From assembly GCA_963797605.1 (NCBI GenBank), contig CAWCPX010000016.1, positions 248,001 to 312,000 on the forward strand: a stretch of 64,000 bases of DNA, in the 5' to 3' direction. How positions within the stretch are numbered: the first letter of the stretch is position 1; each line of letters starts with the position of its first letter. The notes beneath the pieces are model-generated. The model searched no databases. It had not been told where the DNA came from and worked only from the letters and a program-made list of their open reading frames with translations. Below are positions 34,116-41,478 of this stretch, piece after piece. The stretch is from DASQPR01 sp963797605. Lineage in GTDB: Bacteria > Actinomycetota > Actinomycetes > Mycobacteriales > Micromonosporaceae. The translations under genes were made by a program, and so were the position numbers.

Positions 34116-34696
34116 GCTCCGGTCAGCTCCGCCACACTGCTGATGGTCGCGAACCGGCCGGCGAGCGCGTATTCGGTGCGTGCGACCACGTCGGCGGCCG
34201 AAAGCGTACGCGGATCGGCGGCGATCTCGGCGAGCGAACGCCCGGCCGGCGCCTGCCAGTGCTCGATGGGGTTCGTGGCGGTCGCGTCGGTCACGAAGAC
34301 GACCTGGTAACCGAGGTCGGATGCGACCCGTGCGGTCGTCTCGCAGCATTGTTCGGTACGGATGCCGCAAATCATCACTGTCTCGACACCGTGGCCGACC
34401 AGCGTCTGCTGCAGGTTCGTTGTCGTGAACGCGTTGTGGCTGGTCTTCGTGACGGTCGGCTCACCGGCAACCGGCGCCAGGCCCTCCATCAACCGCACGT
34501 GGCCCGATGCGGGATCGAACGGCCCGCCCGAGCCCGGTTCGCTGTGCAGCACCCAGACGACGAGGTCACCGGCCGCGCGGGTGGCGTCGACGAGCCGGCT
34601 GACCTGCTGGGCGACCTGGGGGTTGTTGATCGCCTGCCAACTCTCCCGCTGGCGGAACGATTCCTGGACGTCGATGACGATCAGCGCTCTCTTCAT
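34112..34696 (-). CDS. Isochorismatase-like cysteine hydrolase
   Basis: A 194-residue alpha/beta hydrolase. The catalytic triad is visible: Asp in LIVIDVQESF, Lys in TVTKTSHNAF, Cys in ICGIRTEQCCETTAR. Members hydrolyse isochorismate, nicotinamide or N-carbamoyl amides; the partner domains needed for true isochorismatase are absent. ATG 34696 is used because an earlier start adds only MAGHYGR. It is translated together with the GlxA-type regulator, which probably autoregulates the pair. Confidence 0.87.
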   Translation of the reverse strand: MKRALIVIDVQESFRQRESWQAINNPQVAQQVSRLVDATRAAGDLVVWVLHSEPGSGGPFDPASGHVRLMEGLAPVAGEPTVTKTSHNAFTTTNLQQTLVGHGVETVMICGIRTEQCCETTARVASDLGYQVVFVTDATATNPIEHWQAPAGRSLAEIAADPRTLSAADVVARTEYALAGRFATISSVAELTGA

Positions 34697-34773
34697 ACGC
34701 CCATAGTGACCTGCCACGACACGGATACGCGAGGCATCATCGGGCCGCGATCCGGAACGATCCGGTCACGCTA

Positions 34774-34857
34774 TGCGGGCGCCGCCCCGGGCTGCCCACG
34801 TAAAGGACCGGCGCATGCGAGCGCCGCCCCGGGCTGCCGACCTAAAGGACCGGCGGC
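34774..34857. repeat. 42-bp direct repeat, two copies
   Basis: TGCGGGCGCCGCCCCGGGCT at 34774 and its variant at 34816 begin two tandem 42-bp units that end in TAAAGGACCGGCG. They lie upstream of the next gene. Confidence 0.88.
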
Positions 34858-34897
34858 CGAATGCTTAGATGTCCTCGTGTTGCTCAGCGAGGTTCCG

Positions 34898-35707
34898 ATG
34901 CCGGCGACGGTCGCGGCCCGACCCCGTGATGCCCGCGGCTACCCGGTGCTCGCGATCACTCCGTGGCAAGAAGGCCTGCCGAAGTTCGGTTTCACGAGCA
35001 CGGAGCGCGTCCTGATCTGCGCGGTGGAACGCCGATGCGCCATCTGCGGCACCCCGCTGGTCCCCGGGGAGGCGTGGCGAGTCGTCTCCGCGATGGAGGC
35101 CACAGCGATGATCAACTCGGCCAAAGGCGCCGAGCAGGCCTCACAAAAAGAGCCAGACGTACAAAACCAGGCAGACGCGCAAAAGGAGGCAGACGCGCAA
35201 AAGCATCCAGACGCACGGAGAGGGCCAGACGCGCAGACGGAGCCAGACGCGCGAAAAGAGCGAGCCCATCGTTACGTCAACGCGGCCCCGACGGTCGAAC
35301 CACCGGGTCACCGCGAATGCATGCTCTACTCCGCGATCGTGTGCCCCTACCTGGCCCGGCCCAACGCCCGCCGCGGCCAGGACGTCGCGATTCCGGACTT
35401 CACGGCGTCACGTGGCGATCAGCGCGGCGAAATCGACGGGATCGGTGGCGCCGTGGCCGGATTCCGGTCGTACGAGTTCCAGCTCAGCGACGTCGTCTCC
35501 TTCCGGTTCGCCGGTCTCCTCTCGTTCACCGCACACCACCTGGGTGAAGATCAGATCGACACGCTAAGAGACCTGCTAACCAACGCGCAGGCACAGCCAA
35601 ACGCACGAGCAGAGCCAAACGCACAGGCAGAGCCAAACGCGCAGGCACCGGCCTGGCTCCTCGACAACGAAACCGCCGCCGTCGAGCGAGCCCGGCGATA
35701 CCTATAG
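34898..35707 (+). CDS. Cys-containing protein with two in-frame repeat tracts, unknown
   Basis: A 269-residue cytosolic protein. N-terminal part: a putative metal-binding CAICGTPLVPGEAW (with CAVERRC before it), and later GHRECMLYSAIVCPYLARPN. Between them a polar repeat tract (about residues 82-125, units like QKEADAQ, DAQTEPDAR) and near the C-terminus a second tract (about 230-250, NAQAEPNAQAEPNAQ), both built from imperfect 12-18-bp tandem units. The folded core (DFTASRG ... YEFQLSDVVSFRFAGLLSFT) has no family I recognise. ATG 34898 or GTG 34877 are possible starts. Confidence 0.72.
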   Translation: MPATVAARPRDARGYPVLAITPWQEGLPKFGFTSTERVLICAVERRCAICGTPLVPGEAWRVVSAMEATAMINSAKGAEQASQKEPDVQNQADAQKEADAQKHPDARRGPDAQTEPDARKERAHRYVNAAPTVEPPGHRECMLYSAIVCPYLARPNARRGQDVAIPDFTASRGDQRGEIDGIGGAVAGFRSYEFQLSDVVSFRFAGLLSFTAHHLGEDQIDTLRDLLTNAQAQPNARAEPNAQAEPNAQAPAWLLDNETAAVERARRYL

Positions 35708-35716
35708 ACCAAACAA

Positions 35717-37642
35717 CTACGTCGGATCGACGATCGACCCGGCCGGCCCGCTGACCGCCGCCGCCGCCGAGTCGACGAGCGCGACCGGCATCGTCGTGAT
35801 GTTGCCGAACGGGTAGACCTCCGCGAGCGTCGGCCCGTTGGCTTCGAGCCACGCCGTCACTCCGGGTGTCAGGGTGGCACCCTTGTCGACGACCATCACC
35901 GTGTCCTCGCTGGCGAACTGTGCCGCCAGCACCATTCCCTTCCAATCGCCGGCCGTCACGAACGCGACTCCGGAGTGGTAGTGGGACGCCAGCGCGACCG
36001 ACTCGTCCACTGTCGACACGGGTATGATCTTGATCTTCGGCTTGCCGGACCACGAGGCCTGGACGGCGGTCCGGGCAGCCGAGCCGGCGGTGTAGACGGT
36101 GACCGGCTGGCTGTCCTCGGCTCGGATGAGCGCCTTCTGCGCACTTGACAGTGAGGAGCCGTGCACCCGGATGACGGTGAAGTCGCGGCTGAGGTGGCCG
36201 AGGTTCCCCAGCACGGCCTGGTCGGTGTCCGAGGCGATCAGATAGGTCGCACTGCTCATCCTCGGCGCGGCTGCCTTGATCCGTGACACCGAATAGCCGA
36301 GCGCCTTCACCGACTGCTCGATGGGTGCGGCGATGACACCGGTCGCGCCGAACAGCCGGACCGAGAGCTGCGGGCCGCCCTGGCCGGAGGTGCCGAGCGC
36401 GCGTTTGATCTCGGCGGCCGTGGTCGGGTCGAGCGTCTTGCCGTCGGTGAAGAGCACCGGCCCGTTGCCCATGACATCGGCGATGTTGGCCAAGCTGGTC
36501 GGATCAGCGGTGCTGACGAGCGTGACCTCGGACGGAATCGTCAGATCGGCCTGCGACTGCACGTTGACCTTCACGTTGTGCAGGTTCCACAGACGCTTGG
36601 ACACCGCGATCGAGTCGGCTATCGGGTCGTCGCCGGTGAAGCGCACAACCTCGTCACGCGCCACCGGTACGTATGCCGGCACGCCCGCTTTCGTGGACTC
36701 CACGGTGGACGGATTCGTCGTCACGCCCGCTGCCAACTTCGTCGAGACCGACTCGACATCGGTGGGCGTGCCGAACGCGATCCGAGTGCCGTCGAACGAC
36801 CACGCGGGACGGGTGATTCCCTTGATCCCGAAGGTGATCTGCCGGGACGACGCCGCGCTCGCCTTGGCAACCGACGTGACGTAGAGCTGACCGTTCTTAC
36901 CGACGTAGGCCAGCTCGGAGCCGTCCGCGGACAACGCCGGGTCCGAGCCCGCAACCAGCTCTTTCGCTTCCGGTGAACGCTGATTGCGGTCGACGATCCA
37001 CACCTGCGGACCCTTGGTCGCGTCGTGCTCGTAGGCGAGGACGTCCACACCGTCGTTAGCACCGTCGGGCCGGATGAACGCGCTGGTCGGGGCGCGATCG
37101 TGGCCGGAGTTGTCGAACCCGAAATCACCTTCCGGGGTCGTGATGTCGCCCAGCGCGGGGGTGCCGGCGACCACGCTCTTCAGCCGCCACACGCCGTTCT
37201 TGGCGCGCTCGGAGAACATGACTTCGGCGCCGTTCGTCCACGTGGGCTGCGCACGCTTCACAGTCGCGTCGGTCTTGGTCAGAACCCTGACATCAGATCC
37301 ATCGGACCGCGCGGTCGCGATGTTGCCATGGCTGTCCACGTACGCGATGCGCGAACCGTCGGGTGACCAGCTCGCATCGGTCACCGTCGTCGCGAGGTGG
37401 ATGTTCGTGCCACCGGCCGTGACGTCGGCGTGCCCGTCGCTCAGGCTGAGTTTGCCGGCGATCTCGATCGGCGCGGTCGACGGCGGGCCGCCCGCTGCCG
37501 GGCCCGCCGCCGACGCGGACGGATGCGCGCCGGCATCGGGGGTCGATGCGGAGCCGGACTGAGACGAACACGCGGATGCGACCGCGAGAGACGTCGCCAC
37601 GACGACGATCGACAAATGGCGCCGGCCAGCCTTGCGATTCAT
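35717..37642 (-). CDS. Lipoprotein: TolB-like propeller plus cell-wall-binding-like repeats
   Basis: A 641-residue exported protein. Signal peptide MNRKAGRRHLSIVVVATSLA ending in the lipobox AVASAC, then an Ala/Pro/Ser-rich linker. Residues about 75-320 contain PD40/TolB-like blades (DASWSPDGSRIAYVDSHGNI, DPALSADGSELAYVGKNGQL, PAWSFDGTRIAFG). Residues about 335-640 contain three copies resembling the CWB2 cell-wall-binding repeat (VVRFTGDDPIADSIAVSKRL, PVLFTDG; ATYLIASDT, VYTAGSAARTAV; GVAFVTAGDW, DTVMVVDKG). It would be tethered to the outer face of the membrane and touch cell-wall polymer (inference). ATG 37642 gives a clean signal peptide. Confidence 0.82.
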   Translation of the reverse strand: MNRKAGRRHLSIVVVATSLAVASACSSQSGSASTPDAGAHPSASAAGPAAGGPPSTAPIEIAGKLSLSDGHADVTAGGTNIHLATTVTDASWSPDGSRIAYVDSHGNIATARSDGSDVRVLTKTDATVKRAQPTWTNGAEVMFSERAKNGVWRLKSVVAGTPALGDITTPEGDFGFDNSGHDRAPTSAFIRPDGANDGVDVLAYEHDATKGPQVWIVDRNQRSPEAKELVAGSDPALSADGSELAYVGKNGQLYVTSVAKASAASSRQITFGIKGITRPAWSFDGTRIAFGTPTDVESVSTKLAAGVTTNPSTVESTKAGVPAYVPVARDEVVRFTGDDPIADSIAVSKRLWNLHNVKVNVQSQADLTIPSEVTLVSTADPTSLANIADVMGNGPVLFTDGKTLDPTTAAEIKRALGTSGQGGPQLSVRLFGATGVIAAPIEQSVKALGYSVSRIKAAAPRMSSATYLIASDTDQAVLGNLGHLSRDFTVIRVHGSSLSSAQKALIRAEDSQPVTVYTAGSAARTAVQASWSGKPKIKIIPVSTVDESVALASHYHSGVAFVTAGDWKGMVLAAQFASEDTVMVVDKGATLTPGVTAWLEANGPTLAEVYPFGNITTMPVALVDSAAAAVSGPAGSIVDPT

Positions 37643-37727
37643 GCCACCCACTCCGAATCCACGCACGGACAATTCACTCACTGCTCGATCACTGGCAAAT
37701 CACTGCGGAACTCTCGCCCGCCAACCG

Positions 37728-38159
37728 CTACGCGACCGGCTTGCTGACTGTCACCCGATATCCGACCCGGATGCCCCTGGCCGCACGGCACGTAAACCCG
37801 ACGGCCAACCATCGCGCCGGGCCACCGCGCGGGTCCGGGGCATAGTCGGCGGTCACGTCGCTGATGCCGGAGTTGGTCTCGATCCCGGAAACACCCGGAT
37901 CAACGACGCCACAGAGGTACATCTCCGCCAGCACCTCGGGTACGCGTTCGGCACCGGTCAGCGGCGCCACGTTCGGCACGAAGATGCGGGCGGGCTCGGC
38001 ATTGTCGGCACCCCGGCGCATCGTGATCGGGCCGGAATCGGGTGCGATGACCGCCTCGCCGGTGTGCACCGTGATCAGGACAGGCTCACCCGTGCCCGGT
38101 GCCAGTGCCTGAAATGCCAGACTGCCCTTCGCGGTCACCTCGTGCACCCGATATGCCAT
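37728..38159 (-). CDS. 143-aa protein, unknown
   Basis: A small cytosolic-looking beta-rich protein (MAYRVHEVTAKGSLAFQALA ... PVLITVHTGEAVIAPDSGPI ... RWLAVGFTCRAARGIRVGYR). No signal peptide or membrane helix. I do not recognise it. ATG 38159 gives a normal N-terminus. It lies upstream of the lipoprotein gene on the same strand, separated by 85 bases. Confidence 0.6.
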   Translation of the reverse strand: MAYRVHEVTAKGSLAFQALAPGTGEPVLITVHTGEAVIAPDSGPITMRRGADNAEPARIFVPNVAPLTGAERVPEVLAEMYLCGVVDPGVSGIETNSGISDVTADYAPDPRGGPARWLAVGFTCRAARGIRVGYRVTVSKPVA

Positions 38160-38354
38160 GCGCGCAAGGTATCCGAGGCACGCTCATAGATCGAGACCGA
38201 GGTATGTGTAGTTCACATTTCGGCGTGGCTCGGATTCGGCACGGTTGGGATGGGCGGAGTCAGATAGGGCTGCGGAGCCGGCGTACCGGTGGAGCATGAT
38301 GGTTTTGATCACTGTGTGTCTTTGTTTTTAACATCGGCCGGATAGGCTTTCGGG

Positions 38355-38627
38355 ATGGCACGAAAAGCGGTTGAAGTGCGTTCATGTGATCGATGCGGCA
38401 GCGAATCCGCGCACACCTGGGTGATCACCGGCCCCGATGGGCTCGCCCGAGAGATCGAATTGTGCGAGTTGCACAGCGGTCCCGTGGCGAACGCTTATGC
38501 GCTGGCGCGACCGGTGGCATCACGTCCGACCGCGCGGGTTCGCGCCAATCGAGCGGAAACGCGCCCGCCTGCGCCCGCGCCGAAGCCGGTGGAGATCATT
38601 CGGGAGCCGGAGCCGCAGTGGCGCTAG
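38355..38627 (+). CDS. 90-aa putative zinc-ribbon protein
   Basis: MARKAVEVRSCDRCGSESAH has a CxxC; ELCELHSGPV has a CxxH; together they could bind one zinc ion. The C-terminal 40 residues are Arg/Pro/Ala-rich and disordered. Actinobacterial proteins with a similar CxxC...CxxH plus basic tail are common hypotheticals; nucleic-acid binding is a reasonable guess. No ribosome site is strong. Confidence 0.65.
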   Translation: MARKAVEVRSCDRCGSESAHTWVITGPDGLAREIELCELHSGPVANAYALARPVASRPTARVRANRAETRPPAPAPKPVEIIREPEPQWR

Positions 38628-38751
38628 TCTTATTTGCTGCTAATGCTCACATAGTCTGACAAACGCCGTAACCTCGACACATGCCTTGATCGTTGGTCCG
38701 GGTGCGCCACCACATCGGAGGCGCCTACCACCCGAGACAAGGAACTTTTCC

Positions 38752-39042
38752 GTGATCAAACGCAGTCGCCTGTTCGGCACCAAGACCCGCATCACCTTTC
38801 AGTTGCCCCCCACCGTCCCCGCCAGCCCCGTCAGCGTCGTGGGCAGCTTCAACAACTGGGAGCCCGGCCGTCACGAGCTGCAGCGACGCCGCGACGGCAG
38901 CCACTCGGTCACGGTGACGCTCGGCCCCGGCACGCACCGGTTCCGCTACCTGGGCGACGGCGGCGTGTGGTTCGACGACGACCACGCCGACCACATCGAC
39001 GCCTCCGGCGGGCACCTGCACGTGCGGGAACGCGGCGCCTGA
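38752..39042 (+). CDS. Isoamylase-early-set (CBM48/AMPK-like) domain protein
   Basis: A 96-residue single domain: RITFQLPPTVPASPVSVVGS, FNNWEPGRHELQRRRDGSHS, VTVTLGPGTHRFRYLGDGG, WFDDDHADHIDA. This is the glycogen-binding-type beta-sandwich (GSFNNW motif). It might bind an alpha-glucan or act as a partner of a glycogen enzyme, none of which is nearby. GTG 38752 has AAGGAAC upstream. Followed by repeats and a terminator. Confidence 0.85.
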   Translation: MIKRSRLFGTKTRITFQLPPTVPASPVSVVGSFNNWEPGRHELQRRRDGSHSVTVTLGPGTHRFRYLGDGGVWFDDDHADHIDASGGHLHVRERGA

Positions 39043-39047
39043 ACTCC

Positions 39048-39079
39048 GCTTTCCAGAATTTCGGCTTTCCAGAATTTCG
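39048..39079. repeat. 16-bp perfect tandem duplication
   Basis: GCTTTCCAGAATTTCG occurs twice in a row, six bases after the stop codon. Confidence 0.9.
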
Positions 39080-39094
39080 GCGAGATACGCGGAA

Positions 39095-39127
39095 GAGAGC
39101 GGCCGGCCACCGGGCCGGCCCCCTCTC
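39095..39127. terminator. GC-rich hairpin terminator
   Basis: GAGAGCGGCCGGCC (39095-39108) pairs with GGCCGGCCCCCTCTC (39113-39127) with a small internal bulge. It lies between convergent genes. Confidence 0.7.
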
Positions 39128-39139
39128 GGCGCGCCACCG

Positions 39140-39233
39140 AAATCAGCTCGGCCGGAAACCAGTTCCTGGGAAACCAGCTCCTCGGAAACCAGCTCGGCCG
39201 GAATCGGCTCGGCCGGAATCGGCCGGAATCGGC
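39140..39233. repeat. 15-bp degenerate tandem repeat, about six copies
   Basis: Units GGAAACCAGTTCCTG, GGAAACCAGCTCCTC, GGAAACCAGCTCGGC, GGAATCGGCTCGGCC and two shortened copies run together just before the end of the convergent reductase gene. Confidence 0.88.
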
Positions 39234-39254
39234 CACTAACGGCCCGGCCGGAAA

Positions 39255-40211
39255 TCACATTTCGACCGGATAAAGGCCGCGCACCCGGGCCGCCAGGCGG
39301 GTCAGACCGAGCAACGTGTCCACCGACGGCGTCTCGATTCCGACCCGTTGGGCAATCTCCCGAACCACGGTGACCAGCGCGTCCAGCTCAATCAGGCGCC
39401 CCGCCTCGGCGTCCTGCAGCATCGAGGTCTTGAAGGCACCCAACCGCCGCGTCACCGCCATGCGATCGACGCCGCTCTCCGCGATCGGGCAGCCGATTTC
39501 CGCCCCGACCAACGCCGCCTCGGCCATCACCGCGAGACAGAACGCGTTGACGAGCGGATCGTCGAGAATCCGGTCAGCGGTCGCACCCGTCAGCGCCGAA
39601 ATCGGGTTCATGGTCATGTTGCCCCACAGCTTGTACCAGATGTCGGTCCGCACGTCCGGGCTCAGGCGTGCCTCGAATCCCGCCGTGACCAGGGTGTCGA
39701 TCACCGCCTGCGCCCGCTCCGAGACACCTCCGTCAGGTTCGCCAACGATTAGACCGTTGCCGCTGGTCAGACGCACCACGCCGGGTTCGGGCACCATGCT
39801 CGCGAAGTGCACCACGCAGCCCAGCACGTGCCGGCGTGGGATCGACGCCGCGATCACACCATCGGGATCGACCGCGCGCAGCGGGTGGTCGGCCATAAAC
39901 CACCAAGGCACACCATTCATCGCCGGTACGACCACGGTGCGCTCGCCCAGCAACGGACCCACGAGCGGCGCCACCCCGGCGAGCGCTGGCGCCTTGACCG
40001 CGAGCACGACCAGGTCCTGTGGCCCGATGTCGGTCGGATCATCGGTGGCCCGCACCGGCGCGTGCTCCCCCGAGGCCAGCCGCCATCCGCGCGTGCGCAA
40101 TGCGGCCAGGGTCTCGCCACGGGCGACCGCGCTCGTCTCGAAGCCGGCCAGCGCGAGCCGGGTGCCGATGAGTCCGCCGACCGCTCCGGCGCCAACCACG
40201 CAGATCTTCAT
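39255..40211 (-). CDS. Ketopantoate reductase-family protein (PanE/ApbA-like)
   Basis: A 318-residue NADPH-dependent reductase: Rossmann KICVVGAGAVGGLIGTRLAL, DLVVLAVKAPAL, PAMNGVPWW, and the C-terminal helical domain with catalytic Lys in DIWYKLWGN, NPISALTG and AEIGCPI. It would reduce 2-dehydropantoate to pantoate (coenzyme A pathway) or a related 2-oxo acid. No other pantothenate gene is near, and actinobacteria carry several paralogues, so the substrate is uncertain. ATG 40211 gives the canonical N-terminus. Confidence 0.86.
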   Translation of the reverse strand: MKICVVGAGAVGGLIGTRLALAGFETSAVARGETLAALRTRGWRLASGEHAPVRATDDPTDIGPQDLVVLAVKAPALAGVAPLVGPLLGERTVVVPAMNGVPWWFMADHPLRAVDPDGVIAASIPRRHVLGCVVHFASMVPEPGVVRLTSGNGLIVGEPDGGVSERAQAVIDTLVTAGFEARLSPDVRTDIWYKLWGNMTMNPISALTGATADRILDDPLVNAFCLAVMAEAALVGAEIGCPIAESGVDRMAVTRRLGAFKTSMLQDAEAGRLIELDALVTVVREIAQRVGIETPSVDTLLGLTRLAARVRGLYPVEM

Positions 40212-40252
40212 GCCTGGCAACTGTAGGGGCTGCCAGGTGCAAGGATTTCAGC

Positions 40253-40582
40253 ATGGCCGACAGCACCATCACGATCGATCAAGAGCTGATGCTCCTGTGC
40301 CCGGAATGCGGCTACGAATACACCCGGGTCAACGGCGTACGCGTGGCCGCGCACGACGAGGGCCGGGAACCGAACGCGATCACGGTCGACGCGGTCACGG
40401 GTCAGGTGATCACGCACGCGGATACGCCGGTGCCGGTCGGTTTGAAGACGGACACCGGGCGGCGGCACCGGGTCGCGCTGATGACCGAGTGCGAGAACGG
40501 GCACTCGTTCGCGATCGTGTTCACGGCCCATCAAGGCAAGACGTACGTGGAAACCGTCATGGACTTCGATCTGCCGGTCTAG
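40253..40582 (+). CDS. 109-aa zinc-ribbon-like protein, unknown
   Basis: CPECGYEY (residues 16-23) and ECENGHSF (about 79-86) form a likely four-ligand zinc site (CxxC and CxxxH). The rest is beta-rich. No family name recalled. It starts 42 bases from the divergent reductase start and ends inside the boundary of a truncated gene fragment. Confidence 0.65.
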   Translation: MADSTITIDQELMLLCPECGYEYTRVNGVRVAAHDEGREPNAITVDAVTGQVITHADTPVPVGLKTDTGRRHRVALMTECENGHSFAIVFTAHQGKTYVETVMDFDLPV

Positions 40583-40770
40583 GTCCTGGTTGCCGGTGGC
40601 GTTCCGGAAGTCGACCTTTCCGTCGACGACCGGCACGGTCGCCAGGTTCGGCAGCGTCTGGCCCTTCGCGACGTTGATGTTCGACACGGTCGGCACCGTC
40701 TGCCCGTCCGGGTACGCGGTGATGTAGGACGACTCGTCGTTGCTTCGCGCTGTCCCGTAATGACCGCTGA
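40583..40770 (-). pseudogene. Fragment of a secreted-protein beta-domain
   Basis: The minus strand reads SSYITAYPDGQTVPTVSNIN, then VAKGQTLPNLATVPVVDGKV, then DFRNATGNQD. This is a characteristic actinobacterial exported-protein repeat (TVYPDG..RP..SNLNF.AGQT..NLV.VPV..GKV). It has no start and is cut off where the 109-aa gene ends, where the family would continue with L(I)ADVSGYY. The rest of the 450-bp gap (40771-41031) holds only a short tandem repeat. Confidence 0.7.
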
Positions 40771-40925
40771 CGAGCCGGCTCCCGGAAACCAACCGAAGTC
40801 TCTGGAGTGATTAGGCCATTCGGTCAGTCCTGCCGGCGCGTCGCCGCCGCGCCCGTTCGGCCCATGGACGGCGGTTATCGGACATGGTCGGCTAGCAACG
40901 GTTAATGTCGGCGAAACAATCCACC

Positions 40926-40991
40926 TGAGCCATTCGACCAAGCCATTCGACCAAGCCATTTCATCGAACCAATTCGCTGAGCCGTTCAGCG
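40926..40991. repeat. ~14-bp degenerate tandem repeat
   Basis: GAGCCATTCGACCA, AGCCATTCGACCA, AGCCATTTCATCGA, ACCAATTCGCTGA and AGCCGTTCAGCGGA run in tandem upstream of the lamin-tail gene. Confidence 0.8.
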
Positions 40992-41031
40992 GACCCATTC
41001 CCCTTCCCCGAAACAAAGGACTCCTGAACCG

Positions 41032-41478
41032 ATGATGCGTCGCCTTCTCGTCGTGAGTGCCCTGGCCCTGTGCGCGACAATCCTGCCCGCGACCGTGGCG
41101 CAGGCCGCGACGCCCAGCGTCGAAATTACGAAGGTCTACGCGAACTCTCCCGGCACCGACACCCGCAGCAACACCAGTCTCAACGCCGAGTACGTCGTGC
41201 TGAAGAACACCACGAAAGCGACGATCAAGCTCACTGGCTGGACGCTGCGTGACCGTTCCAAGCATGTCTACACGTTCAGCACGTTCAGCCTCGGTGCCGG
41301 CAAATCGGTCACGATCCACACCGGTAAGGGCACGAACACGAGCACGAACCGCTACTGGGGCTCGGGGAACTACATCTGGAACAACACCGGCGACGAGGCG
41401 TACCTGCGGAAGCCGTCAACGACCTCGAACACTGACACATGCACCTGGAAGAGCGTCGCCAGCTACGTCAACTGCTAG
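41032..41478 (+). CDS. Secreted lamin-tail-domain (LTD) protein
   Basis: A 148-residue exported protein. Sec signal peptide MMRRLLVVSALALCATILPA with cleavage after AQAA, then one LTD-type immunoglobulin-like domain (VEITKVYANSPG, NAEYVVLKNTTKATIKLTGW, TLRDRSKHVYTFS, GDEAYLRKP). The two cysteines at the end may form a disulfide. LTD domains often sit on secreted nucleases or surface proteins; here it stands alone. The last 63 bases overlap the convergent GGDEF/EAL gene. Confidence 0.87.
   Translation: MMRRLLVVSALALCATILPATVAQAATPSVEITKVYANSPGTDTRSNTSLNAEYVVLKNTTKATIKLTGWTLRDRSKHVYTFSTFSLGAGKSVTIHTGKGTNTSTNRYWGSGNYIWNNTGDEAYLRKPSTTSNTDTCTWKSVASYVNC

Noticed and set aside
33890..34897. Long in-frame extension upstream of the repeat-containing zinc-type protein
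   Set aside because: It runs antisense through the hydrolase and regulator genes and contains the 42-bp repeat; composition is not protein-like.
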